Below are positions 1 to 8,632 of a stretch of DNA of 64,000 bases, in pieces. Where the stretch lies: NCBI GenBank assembly GCA_026954325.1, contig JAIXKK010000043.1, forward strand, positions 62,001-126,000, in the 5' to 3' direction. The translations under genes were made by a program, and so were the position numbers. Source of the DNA: Bryobacterales bacterium (GTDB lineage: Bacteria; Acidobacteriota; Terriglobia; Bryobacterales; Bryobacteraceae). Within the stretch, counting starts at the first letter, position 1. Each line of letters opens with the position of its first letter. A model generated the notes under the pieces. That model saw only the letters and a program-made list of their open reading frames with translations, had not been told where the DNA came from and did no database searches.

Positions 1-2
1 CC

Positions 3-347
3 TGTCCGGATCGTCACGTCGTGTGCCTCAGCGCCGACGGCAGCGGCATGTACACCCTACAAGCGCTCTGGACCATGGCCCGGGAGGGACTCCGGATCAC
101 CACCGTCATCTTTGCCAACCGGGCCTATGCGGTTCTGAAGCGGGAATTCTCCTATCTGAACATCGGCAGCCCGGGACAACTGGCCTCCAGCCTGTTCGAC
201 ATCGGACGTCCTGACTTGGACTGGGTACGGTTGGCGCAGGGATTGGGCATCCCCGGTACGAAAGTTACCTCGCTTGACGAGTTCGCCAACGCTTTGCGCA
301 ACGGATTTGAGAGCGGCGGACCAACACTCATTGAGGTACCTCTATAA
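3..347 (+). CDS. Thiamine-diphosphate-dependent enzyme, C-terminal part (cut by window start)
   Basis: Only the last 114 codons are present; the frame is open to the window edge, so the gene begins upstream. The visible part is the pyrimidine/TPP-binding C-terminal domain of the acetolactate synthase / benzoylformate decarboxylase superfamily. The metal/TPP-binding segment reads ADGSGMYTLQALW, followed about 25 residues later by the conserved Asn of VIFANRAY. The first residue of the usual GDG motif is replaced by Ala. The enzyme would perform a ThDP-dependent decarboxylation or carboligation of a 2-oxo acid in the cytosol. Substrate cannot be read from this fragment. It ends just before a GT2 gene and probably heads the operon-like run to about 5.2 kb. 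Being a true acetolactate synthase for branched amino acids is less likely given the neighbours. Confidence 0.85.
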   Translation, partial: CPDRHVVCLSADGSGMYTLQALWTMAREGLRITTVIFANRAYAVLKREFSYLNIGSPGQLASSLFDIGRPDLDWVRLAQGLGIPGTKVTSLDEFANALRNGFESGGPTLIEVPL

Positions 348-361
348 GTTTGGAGGCGGCC

Positions 362-1246
362 TTGCATGCAACTTCCGTGTTTAGTCTCATTATCGCCGTT
401 TACAATGACTGGGCGCCCCTGGACCAATGTTTACGTTCCGTGTCGGAACAGATTCCAGGGCCGGATTTCGAGGTCATCATCGTGGACGACGGCAGCCAGG
501 AACCGGCGCCGGAATCTATTCTTCAGTGGACCAGCCACTACCCGCTAACTATAGTCAGACAGTCTCATACGGGAATTCCTGGTGCACGCAACAAAGGCAT
601 CCAGACCGCCAAGGGGTCCATCCTGCTTTTCGTGGATGCCGACTGCCGGCTGGAAGCCAACTGCCTAACGGCCCTTTGCTCCACGATCAGCGGCAATCCG
701 AAACAGAACTGCTTTCAATTACGGCTAACCGGTGATTGCACGGCTTTAGTTGGAAGAGCGGAGCAGTTGCGGCTCATTACGCTGCAACAGCACTTCCTTC
801 AGCCTGATGGGCGTATCCGTTACTTGAACACCTCCGGTTTCGCCATCCGGCGGACGAGGGCGGATCTCACGGAAGAGTTGTTTCAACCGATCGCCCTCAG
901 AGGGGAAGATACTCTTTTGCTGACCACTTTGATGCACGACGGAGAACTTCCCTTCTTTGCCTCGGATGCCGTCGTCCGGCATTCCATCTCTTTGACTCTG
1001 GGGCAGTGCCTGCGCAAGGACATCCGGTCCGCTTATCAGGAGCGGAAGACCTTCGAAACCATTGCCTCCCAAGATCTCGACAAAATCCAATTAAGCAATA
1101 AGGAACGCCTGCAAATGCTGTTTTCCATGTGGAGGGCTTCCGGGCAACGTTCCATCGGACGGCCGGCGTGGTTTGTGCTGGTAACACGGGAAGCATTGGA
1201 ACGGATCGTCATCCTGGCTTCCGGTTGCCTGCCTCGCGGATCCTAA
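362..1246 (+). CDS. Family 2 glycosyltransferase
   Basis: A GT-A fold glycosyltransferase of about 294 residues that should transfer a sugar from a nucleotide-sugar donor. The N-terminal strand FSLIIAVYNDW, the VDDGS motif and the metal-binding DxD in FVDADC are all present in the expected order. The C-terminal third is compatible with an acceptor-binding region; I see no membrane segment. I place the start at the TTG at 362 because a strong GGAGG (352-356) sits five bases upstream; an in-frame TTG at 350 would overlap that site. The gene follows the TPP-enzyme stop by 14 bases and precedes the flavoprotein by 31 bases, so co-transcription is likely. Acceptor and donor are unknown. Confidence 0.88.
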   Translation: MHATSVFSLIIAVYNDWAPLDQCLRSVSEQIPGPDFEVIIVDDGSQEPAPESILQWTSHYPLTIVRQSHTGIPGARNKGIQTAKGSILLFVDADCRLEANCLTALCSTISGNPKQNCFQLRLTGDCTALVGRAEQLRLITLQQHFLQPDGRIRYLNTSGFAIRRTRADLTEELFQPIALRGEDTLLLTTLMHDGELPFFASDAVVRHSISLTLGQCLRKDIRSAYQERKTFETIASQDLDKIQLSNKERLQMLFSMWRASGQRSIGRPAWFVLVTREALERIVILASGCLPRGS

Positions 1247-1277
1247 CCCCTTACCTGCTGTAGACACCCAAAACTCC

Positions 1278-2483
1278 ATGCGAAAACAAACGGTTGTTGT
1301 TATCGGAGCCGGCCCTTACGGACTGAGTACAGCGGCACACCTGCGGCATGCGGGAGTCGAACCATATGTCATCGGACAACCGATGGGATTTTGGAAACAT
1401 AACATGCCCGGCAAGATGCTGCTGCGTTCGCGGCACGAAGCTTCCAACATTGCCGCGCCGCGGAAGCATCTGTCTCTGGAGGCGTACCAGACAACAATCC
1501 GGCGCCGCCTCAATGAGCCTCTACCCATCGAGGATTTCATCGCCTACGGGGAATGGTTCCACAAGCAGGTGGTCCCGCGCCTCGATACGCGCAATGTCCG
1601 CAACGTCGCTCCTACCGGCGGCGGATTTGAGATCGCCTTCGAGGACGGGGAAAAGCTCCATGCGGAGTCCGTGGTTCTGGCCCTTGGCATCGGACTCTTC
1701 GCCCAGCGGCCCGAACAATTCGCCGGCATCCCCCGGGTGCTTGCCTCGCACTCCTCTGAATTCAGCAATCTCACTCAATTTCGCGGCAAACGTGTCGCCG
1801 TAATAGGCCGAGGCCAAAGCGCTCTGGAGTATGCCGCCATCCTGCACGAAAGCAGCGCCGAGGTACAGATCCTTACTCGATCCGAAACCGTGAACTTTCT
1901 GCCCTTCGCATGGCGTAAGCACCTTTTCCGAAGACTCACGCCAGGCCCGCTGCGGCCCTTATCATGGCGCATCCTTCCTCCCACCGACTTAGGAGACATC
2001 CGGACCGCGCGCAAAATGGCTGACCCTGTCAAATTCAGGCGCCAGTCCCCCGAAGTCCAGCAGGCGCTCCTGAAAGATGTCACGACACCAAGAGGCGCCT
2101 ACTGGCTGCCTTCCCGTCTGCAAGGTGTGCCGGTAAAGGCCGGAGTCAGCGTGACCAGTGTGGAAAGAGCCGGCGATGCGCTCAAACTTACCCTCAGCGA
2201 TGGCAGCACGGACCTGGTGCACCTGGCGGTCCTCGCCACGGGGTATAGAATCGATATCTCGAAATACCACATCCTGGATGACTGCCTGAAGCAGGCCATC
2301 CAGAAAACCGCGGATGGATACCCGGTCCTGGCAACCAACCTGCAAACCTCTGTAAAGGGGCTCTATATGGCGGGAGTAGTCGCCGAGAGGATCCTGGGGC
2401 CGACATTGCGGTTCGTCACCGGAACTTCCAATGCCGGTCCTTGCCTGGCGGCTGCGCTGACAGGAAAACGCTCGACCCATTGA
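1278..2483 (+). CDS. FAD/NAD(P)-dependent oxidoreductase (flavin monooxygenase-like)
   Basis: The 401-residue protein has two Rossmann folds: the FAD-binding GAGPYGLS near residue 11 and a second NAD(P)-binding GRGQSALE around residue 175. A late ATGY motif (VLATGYRIDI) is typical of flavin monooxygenase / N-hydroxylase type enzymes. The segment after the first fold (GQPMGFWKHNMPG) resembles class-B-like flavoprotein monooxygenases (Pyr_redox_3 type). It probably oxidises or hydroxylates a small molecule in the cytosol. It lies between a glycosyltransferase and an ATP-grasp ligase on the same strand with short gaps, suggesting a tailoring role in the same pathway. The exact reaction cannot be named from sequence. 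Confidence 0.82.
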   Translation: MRKQTVVVIGAGPYGLSTAAHLRHAGVEPYVIGQPMGFWKHNMPGKMLLRSRHEASNIAAPRKHLSLEAYQTTIRRRLNEPLPIEDFIAYGEWFHKQVVPRLDTRNVRNVAPTGGGFEIAFEDGEKLHAESVVLALGIGLFAQRPEQFAGIPRVLASHSSEFSNLTQFRGKRVAVIGRGQSALEYAAILHESSAEVQILTRSETVNFLPFAWRKHLFRRLTPGPLRPLSWRILPPTDLGDIRTARKMADPVKFRRQSPEVQQALLKDVTTPRGAYWLPSRLQGVPVKAGVSVTSVERAGDALKLTLSDGSTDLVHLAVLATGYRIDISKYHILDDCLKQAIQKTADGYPVLATNLQTSVKGLYMAGVVAERILGPTLRFVTGTSNAGPCLAAALTGKRSTH

Positions 2484-2513
2484 TCTCCGCGGTGAAGGGA
2501 AGAGACAACCCAC

Positions 2514-3761
2514 GTGACAACGGCGAAACACATACATCACAAGGCTCCACCAGGAGCAATCGTTCTCGGAGGAAATTTTGTCGGCCTCGGCATTGCAAGG
2601 AGCCTCGGGGCCCGCGGCATCCCTGTCTGGGTCTTTGATACCCAACGGTCCAGGTCCATTACTCACTTTTCCCGCTACACGAAGCGCTCGATAACCTCCC
2701 GGGAGGCGGTCCATGAAGTACTGCTGGCGGAGGGGCGTAAACATAATCTGAATGGCTGGGTGGTCTTCCCGGTCAACGACGAGTACGTGGAGAGTGTATC
2801 GACCCACCATGAAGCGTTAAGTTCCATCTACCGCCTGATTACGCCACCGCTTGCCGTGACGCAGTTTGCCCTGGACAAGCGGCTCACTTACCGCAGGGCG
2901 GAAGAATTGGGCGTCGACGCGCCCTGGACTATGGTGAGCGCAACAGAGGACGGTTTCGAAGGAAAGGACCTCCCCTTCCCCCTCATCCTGAAGCCGGCCG
3001 TCAACCATCATTTCTTTCCGCACACTAATGTCAAAGCCTTGCCGGTCGCAAATCTGGCTGAATTGAAGCACTGGTTCGCCCAAATGAGCAGATACATCCC
3101 GCCCGAGGAAATTCTGATCCAGGAGCGTATACCCGGAGCGGGCGAGAACCAGTTCTCTTTTTGCGCTCTTTGCAAAGACGGGAAGGTTTATGCCTCTCTG
3201 GCCGCCCGGCGCAGGCGGCAGTATCCGGTAGAGTTCGGCAATGCCAGTTCCTTTGTCGAAACCACACACCAGCCCGAGGTGGAAGAAGCCGGCCGGCGAT
3301 TCCTCGAAAGCATCGGATTTGATGGCATGGTGGAAGCTGAATTCAAATTCGACGCCAGGGACGGAAAGTACAAGATTCTTGACGTCAACCCCAGACCTTG
3401 GGGCTGGCATACGATCGGCAGAGCCGCCGGCATCGATTTTCCATACCTGTTGTGGCAGCAAAAGGTCGGGCTCCAATCCCACCCGGCGCCGGAGCGCCGC
3501 CATCGAGCCGCCTGGCTCCGGGAGATGACCGACTTCCTCGCCATTGCCAAGTCACGTGACCGCAAGGCGGAAATCCAACGGCTGGTGAAGGCGATACGGA
3601 CCAGAAACGTCACCCTGGCCACCTTCAATTTCCGGGACCCCGTCCCCTTCTTCGCCGAGTTCGCCTTGTGGATACTATCGGGATTAGCGCGGCAGAAGAA
3701 GGCGAACGAGTTTCTTCTTCCGGCTCTACTTTTGATCTCTCGATCGTACGGCAACGAGTGA
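2514..3761 (+). CDS. ATP-grasp carboxylate ligase-like protein
   Basis: A 415-residue ATP-grasp protein starting at GTG 2514. The N-terminal pre-ATP-grasp fold is seen in VLGGNFVGLGIARSLG. The nucleotide-binding part includes LILKPAVN (ATP-contacting Lys) and the metal-binding loop ends in DVNPRPWGWH, which supplies the usual Glu/Asn ligands of the family. Such enzymes join a carboxylate to an amine or thiol through an acyl-phosphate. The C-terminal 80 residues are rich in aromatic residues but show no clear membrane helix. It is one of two ATP-grasp genes in this cluster; the other is on the opposite strand at 5.2-6.4 kb. Substrates are unknown. Confidence 0.85.
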   Translation: MTTAKHIHHKAPPGAIVLGGNFVGLGIARSLGARGIPVWVFDTQRSRSITHFSRYTKRSITSREAVHEVLLAEGRKHNLNGWVVFPVNDEYVESVSTHHEALSSIYRLITPPLAVTQFALDKRLTYRRAEELGVDAPWTMVSATEDGFEGKDLPFPLILKPAVNHHFFPHTNVKALPVANLAELKHWFAQMSRYIPPEEILIQERIPGAGENQFSFCALCKDGKVYASLAARRRRQYPVEFGNASSFVETTHQPEVEEAGRRFLESIGFDGMVEAEFKFDARDGKYKILDVNPRPWGWHTIGRAAGIDFPYLLWQQKVGLQSHPAPERRHRAAWLREMTDFLAIAKSRDRKAEIQRLVKAIRTRNVTLATFNFRDPVPFFAEFALWILSGLARQKKANEFLLPALLLISRSYGNE

Positions 3762-3791
3762 CGGTCTCAACAATTCCATCCGGAGATCTCC

Positions 3792-4226
3792 ATGTCCAAA
3801 TCGATTGTTATGGCCACTCCGGCCGCCATCGAACTTGACCCCGAGCCACTCCCCCCCGAGTGGATCCTCGGCGGCAACCCTGAAGCGCGCGGCAAGATGC
3901 TGGTGCGAAGTCATGACTGGAGCTCGACCCTGGTGGTTTGGAATTGCACGTCGGGCAGCTTCCGCTGGCATTTCAGCCAGGATGAGGTAATTTTCGTGAT
4001 CTCCGGCGCCGCCTTCCTGCTCAATGACGACGGGAGTGAACGCCGTTTCGGCGCCGGCGAATTGGGATTCTTCCCTGCTGGAACCACCTGCAAGTGGCGC
4101 ATTGATGACCACTTCCTTAAAATTGCCGTGCTCCGGGAAACCATGTGGCGTCCGCTCGGGCTCTGCCTGAAAGTGTGGAATAAGCTCCTCCGGATCGTGG
4201 GCCTCAAAGGAAAATCCCCTCTCTAA
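3792..4226 (+). CDS. Cupin-domain protein (DUF861/ureidoglycine-type)
   Basis: This 144-residue protein is a single small beta-barrel of the cupin superfamily. The stretch CTSGSFRWHFSQDEVIFVI carries the first cupin motif with His and Glu positions, and the second motif includes GAGELGFFPAGTTCKW, very like the cupin-3 / DUF861 family (EutQ, ureidoglycine aminohydrolase). It may be a metal-dependent isomerase or a binding protein rather than an enzyme. A basic, hydrophobic tail follows the barrel. The gene lies 30 bases after the ATP-grasp gene and 35 bases before the Cys-rich duplicated protein in the same direction. Confidence 0.8.
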   Translation: MSKSIVMATPAAIELDPEPLPPEWILGGNPEARGKMLVRSHDWSSTLVVWNCTSGSFRWHFSQDEVIFVISGAAFLLNDDGSERRFGAGELGFFPAGTTCKWRIDDHFLKIAVLRETMWRPLGLCLKVWNKLLRIVGLKGKSPL

Positions 4227-4261
4227 CGTTCCGGGCCGCCACTACGAAGCTCCTCCATGAA

Positions 4262-5209
4262 ATGAAACCGGCGACAAGGCTCTTTCCCGGCGATCTGGTG
4301 GAAGTCAGAACGCCGCGGGAAATTCTTCGGACACTCGACGCCGGCGGAACGCTCGGCCATATGCCGTTCATGCCGGAAATGATCGAGTTCTGCGGAAAGC
4401 GGTTCCGTGTTTCGAAGCGCGCCGTTAAGGTCTGCTCATCGGGATCGAGGTCGACCATGCGCGGCTTCCGGACCGATGACGTCGTCCTCCTCGATGGGCT
4501 CCGCTGCTCCGGCGCTGCTCATGATGGCTGCCAGAAGGCGTGCATGATGTTCTGGCGCGAGGCATGGCTGCGCAAAGTCGGCGAGGATTCGCCCCACTCC
4601 CCCGTGGATTCGGACAGTAGCGGCGAACTGCGAACCCGCCTCAGGACTTCCACTGGTCCAAAGACTTACTTTTGCCAGGCCAGCGAAATATTGAAGGCAA
4701 CGGAGGACTTGACCCGCCGGCAGCGTTTCGGCAAATGCCTCGGCGAAATCCGCGCCGGCAACTGCACCCCGCTGCAAATGGCGCGGCGCATTTCGATATG
4801 GCTGTTCTGGAGAATCCGGCGGCTGTTCCTCGGCGTGTACGCTCGAGGAACAAATAGGACAACGCCAGTGGAAAGCCTCAACCTGCAGCCCGGCGAATGG
4901 GTGGAAATCAAGCCCATGGCGAGCATCATTACGACCTTGAATGAGAAGGCGCATAACCGAGGACTGTTCTTCTCGCCTGACATGCGCCTGGAGTGCGGCA
5001 AGAAACACCAGGTGGAAAAGCGGCTCGAAAGCATCATCGTCGACGGGACAGGAGAGATGCGCCGGCTCCGCAATACGGTGTATCTCGAAGGCTCCCGTTG
5101 CGGATGCGCCCACGTGGCCTTTGGAGGCTGTTCACGCTGCGAATTCACGTACTGGCGCGAGATATGGCTCCGACGCGCGCCGGGTCCGCCATCCCCTCCG
5201 CGTTCCTGA
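4262..5209 (+). CDS. Uncharacterised protein with duplicated Cys/His domain
   Basis: I do not recognise a named function. The 315-residue protein contains two copies of one domain of about 95 residues, roughly 9-105 and 208-305. Each copy begins with GDLVEV or GEWVEI, continues with an ILRTLD or IITTLN helix and an MxxxCGK segment, and ends in a Cys/His cluster followed by WREAWL or WREIWL. In copy 1 the cluster is C82, H87, C90, C94; in copy 2 it is C280, H284, C290, C293, with C44/C245 conserved earlier. The spacing suggests a metal- or Fe-S-binding site. The linker is basic and aromatic. I recall similar single-domain hypothetical proteins beside polysaccharide and ligase genes. It is the last plus-strand gene of this group and converges with the second ATP-grasp gene. 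Confidence 0.75.
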   Translation: MKPATRLFPGDLVEVRTPREILRTLDAGGTLGHMPFMPEMIEFCGKRFRVSKRAVKVCSSGSRSTMRGFRTDDVVLLDGLRCSGAAHDGCQKACMMFWREAWLRKVGEDSPHSPVDSDSSGELRTRLRTSTGPKTYFCQASEILKATEDLTRRQRFGKCLGEIRAGNCTPLQMARRISIWLFWRIRRLFLGVYARGTNRTTPVESLNLQPGEWVEIKPMASIITTLNEKAHNRGLFFSPDMRLECGKKHQVEKRLESIIVDGTGEMRRLRNTVYLEGSRCGCAHVAFGGCSRCEFTYWREIWLRRAPGPPSPPRS

Positions 5210-5219
5210 CCCGGCAGTT

Positions 5220-6428
5220 TTATACTGTTTTTCTGGAGTACCAACCGCTCTGCTTGCGCCGGCTCAACACACAGGTTCGCACCAGTTCAGGAGCCTCCCA
5301 GGGCACGTCGTGATAGGCTGACCGCAAGAACGGACTAGCCGCATCCCGTATCCATTCCTGCGGAAACAGCGCAACTGTGTCGTGCCCGGTAATCTTCGGA
5401 GCTGTTTGGAGCGCCTCTCCGGAAGCAGCGGCATACAAAGCCGCGGGTAAATCGCGCCCCGGCCCTAGTGTCAGGTGTCCGACCTGAGTCGACCGGGGGT
5501 TGATTTCAATCAGATGCGCCTTCCCGGTTTCCGCCTCCCGCATGAAATCCAGTCCGTGAAGCCCCGAGAGGCGAAGCCGGCGCGCCATCCGTTCGGCGGC
5601 GACGGACATCTCCTCGCTCTCGATGATCCGCAGGACTGTGGCGTGTCCAGTGGATGCCGCTTTGCGAATCACCTCGAAGTGCAGGCTGGCCAGAAGTTCC
5701 CCGTTCCAGCAGGCAATCGCGCTGGTCGCCTCGCTTCCTGGCGCGAACTCCTGGGCGTTCACGACGGACCGCAGACGGAGCAGCGACGGCCGCAACAAGG
5801 CGCTGTCTCCATCCAGCAAAGTCCGCTTCAACGCCCGGGCCAGCAGCGGCGGCGAAGCCAGCGTCCGGAAGGCGCGCTCTGCTTCCTCCTGGCTATGGAC
5901 AATCTTCACGCCGTCGCCACCGGAAGTGCCGTCGGCTTTGAGAACCACGGGAAATCCAGTCCCGGCTGCCCATTTCCTCAAATCATCAGGACCATGGATG
6001 ACTTCCGTCCGCGGGGCCCGAATGCCCTGCTCCCGCGCGATTTGTAGGAAAGCGGCCCTGGCAAACAACGCGGGAAAACTTTCCGCGGAGCCGAGAGAGC
6101 GTTCAATCAGCCTGCAAACGGCCGTTCCCGTTCCTCCACGGCCCTGTTCGCTCTGATACAACCGGTGCAGGTGGCGGGAGGCAAGATCATCCCCGGGAAT
6201 CACAATATCCGGCCTGGCGGCGCCAATCGCGCGGGCGAATGAAGCCACGGGCCTCAAGTGCTGGTAGCTGTGAATCCGTTGCGCGGCCCCGGTCTTATCC
6301 AGCGGATGACCGGAGGGACAAACCGCTTCCACCCGAAAGCCCGCGTTAGCCACGGCCATTGCAAGGCGGGCGGTGGGAAACCAGTTCGCGGTAGTGGCTA
6401 CCAGGAGAATAGGTTTCAACGTGTCCAA
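5220..6428 (-). CDS. ATP-grasp domain protein (second)
   Basis: A 402-residue cytosolic ATP-grasp protein. The N-terminal domain (ILLVATTANWFPTARLA) is a Rossmann-like pre-grasp fold. The ATP-binding region includes FPVVLKADGTSGGDGVKIV, a classical Lys plus glycine-rich loop, and the metal site is in LIEINPRSTQVGHL. It should activate a carboxylate as acyl-phosphate. The annotated start is TTG at 6428, but the GGAGG that would serve it ends one base before it; the in-frame TTG at 6419, ten bases from that site, is an equally good or better start. It converges with the Cys/His-domain gene and is divergent from the methyltransferase at 6547. Its relation to the other ATP-grasp gene is low, so it is not a recent duplicate. 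Confidence 0.82.
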   Translation of the reverse strand: MDTLKPILLVATTANWFPTARLAMAVANAGFRVEAVCPSGHPLDKTGAAQRIHSYQHLRPVASFARAIGAARPDIVIPGDDLASRHLHRLYQSEQGRGGTGTAVCRLIERSLGSAESFPALFARAAFLQIAREQGIRAPRTEVIHGPDDLRKWAAGTGFPVVLKADGTSGGDGVKIVHSQEEAERAFRTLASPPLLARALKRTLLDGDSALLRPSLLRLRSVVNAQEFAPGSEATSAIACWNGELLASLHFEVIRKAASTGHATVLRIIESEEMSVAAERMARRLRLSGLHGLDFMREAETGKAHLIEINPRSTQVGHLTLGPGRDLPAALYAAASGEALQTAPKITGHDTVALFPQEWIRDAASPFLRSAYHDVPWEAPELVRTCVLSRRKQSGWYSRKTV

Positions 6429-6546
6429 GCCTCCGCTGGATCATCCAGACGCCGGATGCATGGATGCCGCATAACTAACCGATAGGGATTTGACAATGCT
6501 ACCATGGCTCGCCGTAATGCTGCTGCAAGAACATGGAGGATAGCTA

Positions 6547-7440
6547 TTGCCGGACATGAATAAGCTCAATGCGCCGGTTCGCAACATTTCCGATACCGCC
6601 CGCTGGGTTGCATGTTTTCGAGCACGCGAAACCAGGCGGCCCGATGCTTTGTTTCATGACCCGTTTGCCGAACGTCTCGCCGGCGAACTGGGGTTCCACA
6701 TTGCCGACACCCTGGTTGACGGGAACAAACATGATTGGGCGTGGGCGGCCCGCACCTACCTTTTTGACCGCTTCCTCTCCCGCGAAATCCAGGCAGGCGC
6801 GGATCTTGTCATTAACCTTGCCGCTGGACTCGATGCCAGACCCTACCGTATGCAATTGCCTGTCACACTCCGCTGGGTGGAGGTGGATCTGCCCGAGATT
6901 ATTGCCTACAAAGAAGAGATCCTCGCCGGCGAGAAGCCAAACTGCAGGCTGGAGCGGATCAGCCTGGACTTGACGGATGTGGCGTTGCGCAACAAGTTGT
7001 TTGCCGGACTAGACAATCACGCTAAGAAGATCGTCGTTGCAAGCGAAGGACTTCTAATCTACTTCACAACGGAAGCCGTCGCCTCCCTCGCCGGCGGCCT
7101 TGCCCGCGGCAAACACTTCCAAAGCTGGATTATTGACCTTGCCTCGCCCGGCCAGCTCAAGCTGATGCAACGAACCACCGGCCACCAACTCAGCGAAGCC
7201 GGCGCTGCTTTCCGATTCGGACCGCCCGAGGGACCGAAGTTTTTCATGCCCTACGGCTGGGAGGCGGCCGAAGTCCAGGGTCTGCTGAAGACCGCCGCAC
7301 AGTTTCAGCGGTCCCCAGCCGAATTGCAGGCGCTGTTGCCGGAGCCTAAAGGGCCAATGGGCAATTATCCATGGACAGGAGTTTGCCTGCTTCATAAGCG
7401 CCAGGGCGGCCCCCCTGCTCTCGCGCGTCGGTCCCCCTGA
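6547..7440 (+). CDS. Class I SAM-dependent methyltransferase (LCMT/TIGR00027-like)
   Basis: This 297-residue protein resembles the leucine carboxyl methyltransferase-like family common in soil bacteria. Typical features are the early SDTARWVACFRA segment, DPFAERL, the SAM-binding INLAAGLDARPYR and the acidic strand VEVDLPEII, and ASEGLLIYF later on. Such proteins O-methylate carboxylates or small metabolites, including polyketide-type products. TTG 6547 is chosen because GGAGGA (6535-6540) lies six bases upstream; ATG 6556 is an alternative. It starts divergently from the second ATP-grasp gene, with about 120 bases between them. Confidence 0.85.
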   Translation: MPDMNKLNAPVRNISDTARWVACFRARETRRPDALFHDPFAERLAGELGFHIADTLVDGNKHDWAWAARTYLFDRFLSREIQAGADLVINLAAGLDARPYRMQLPVTLRWVEVDLPEIIAYKEEILAGEKPNCRLERISLDLTDVALRNKLFAGLDNHAKKIVVASEGLLIYFTTEAVASLAGGLARGKHFQSWIIDLASPGQLKLMQRTTGHQLSEAGAAFRFGPPEGPKFFMPYGWEAAEVQGLLKTAAQFQRSPAELQALLPEPKGPMGNYPWTGVCLLHKRQGGPPALARRSP

Positions 7441-7612
7441 TATCGTGCCGTACTAGTACTCGGCTTGATATTCCTATCGGGTTTTTGCCCGATGGTCCCA
7501 TTGATTCTTCCCTCGAACCGATTGAAGATAGACTCAGGCTCCCTAAGTAGAGCTACTAACGGCGAGCGGAGTGTTCCCTCCGGCAAGCCAGTGATATTTC
7601 GGAGATCAATTC
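7441..7612. promoter_or_regulatory. Leader region of the PEP-CTERM gene with a hairpin and a palindromic 9-mer
   Basis: This gap carries the 9-mer ACTAGTACT at 7452-7460, also found twice in tandem upstream of the Ig-like gene at 24.4 kb. A small perfect hairpin with stem ATCGGG and loop TTTTTG lies at 7476-7493, and CGGAG/CTCCG can pair near 7567-7583. No clear sigma-70 boxes are seen. A regulatory role is inferred only from position. Confidence 0.3.
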
Positions 7613-8314
7613 ATGCGAACCATCGTTCGAACTTCGTGGCTGCTGGGACTCGCGGCGCTGTCCCTCGCCTCTGGCGCATTCGCCGGCACCGTCTCGTTTA
7701 AGCTAACAGGCACGGGCAATAATGCCGTGATGGGCGGCGTCTACACCAGTCCCTACAATGCGACCATCGACGGTGTCCCGGTGCTCGCCATCTGCGACGA
7801 TTACGCGACACATAGCTTTGTCGGTCAAACGTTTACGGCCACTGTCACCAATGTCGCTTCACTTCAAGGTGAAGCTACGGCCTCGCAGGATGTGAAGTTC
7901 AACAAGAATAGTGTGAGTGATCAGCAGAAAAATTATGCCACGGCGGCTTATCTTGCCACACAGTTGCTCGGCATCGATCAAAGCACCAATGCGGGGAAGA
8001 TATTGGCGGGCGAATATAGTTTCGCCATCTGGGGACTTTTTACTCCCTCAGCCCTAACGGATCTCAACGCCGCCAACTCCACATACGCAACAGCAGCGCA
8101 GGGTTTTCTCAACGCTGCATTGGCCCTGTCTTTGAGCCCTTCCCAATACGCCAATGTGGATATCTACACACCGACGCCTGACCAAACTGTCTCTCAGGAG
8201 TTCATCGTTGTCCGCACCGATGAACCCGAGGCCGTCGCCCTGCTCGGCTTCAACATCCTGGCAGTCCTCTCCCTCGTCTTCTTCTTCCGCAAGCGTCTGA
8301 TTCGCGCTGTCTGA
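7613..8314 (+). CDS. PEP-CTERM-type exported protein
   Basis: A 233-residue exported protein. The N-terminus is a signal peptide (basic start, LLGLAALSLASG core, AFAG cleavage region). The C-terminal 31 residues form the tripartite sorting tag of exosortase substrates: a PEP-like DEPEAVALLG, a hydrophobic helix (NILAVLSLVFFF) and a basic RKRLIR end. The middle is beta-rich and Thr/Asn-rich with two Cys, with no catalytic motif I recognise. It should be exported by Sec and processed or anchored by the exosortase encoded at 10.8-11.8 kb. A strong terminator follows at 8343. It is the only clear exosortase substrate in the window. Confidence 0.85.
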   Translation: MRTIVRTSWLLGLAALSLASGAFAGTVSFKLTGTGNNAVMGGVYTSPYNATIDGVPVLAICDDYATHSFVGQTFTATVTNVASLQGEATASQDVKFNKNSVSDQQKNYATAAYLATQLLGIDQSTNAGKILAGEYSFAIWGLFTPSALTDLNAANSTYATAAQGFLNAALALSLSPSQYANVDIYTPTPDQTVSQEFIVVRTDEPEAVALLGFNILAVLSLVFFFRKRLIRAV

Positions 8315-8342
8315 TCCACGCGCGCCAAAAACCGGTCTTCCC

Positions 8343-8373
8343 AAAGCCCCTGCACGGATGCAGGGGCTTTTTG
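8343..8373 (+). terminator. Rho-independent terminator after the PEP-CTERM gene
   Basis: A 12-bp perfect stem, AAAGCCCCTGCA with its complement, closes a CGGA loop and is followed by a T-run. It lies 29 bases past the stop codon of the PEP-CTERM gene. Because the stem begins with A residues, it may also serve transcripts arriving from the minus strand. Confidence 0.9.
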
Positions 8374-8632
8374 CGTGTGCCGACAGCCAGGTAGCCCTTG
8401 ACACCCCTGCCGGAGGTGGAGTCATAGCTCTGATGGCAGTCATTACACATCACCCGAAAGCCACCAAGTGGGCAGAGACTGGGCGCCCTCATCCGGTTCA
8501 TCGCGCCGACGGACAGCGTTCACGGCCCGTGGCGGTTGCTGAACAGTCCGGAACTTGCGCTGCCCAATGTCTTTCTTCGGCTCGCTCGAGATTCCGGGAT
8601 TGACTTATTTATCGGGCCGGTAGCCTGTTCCC
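8374..8632. other. Intergenic stretch without a supported gene
   Basis: Between the terminator and the end of the TPR lipoprotein gene I see no gene with convincing start, length or homology. A minus-strand frame around 8410-8440 reads CNDCH, which resembles a haem-c CxxCH, but it is isolated and unsupported. Confidence 0.5.

Noticed and set aside
8410..8440. CNDCH haem-c-like motif on the minus strand
   Set aside because: Single motif in a short frame without signal peptide or other cytochrome features.
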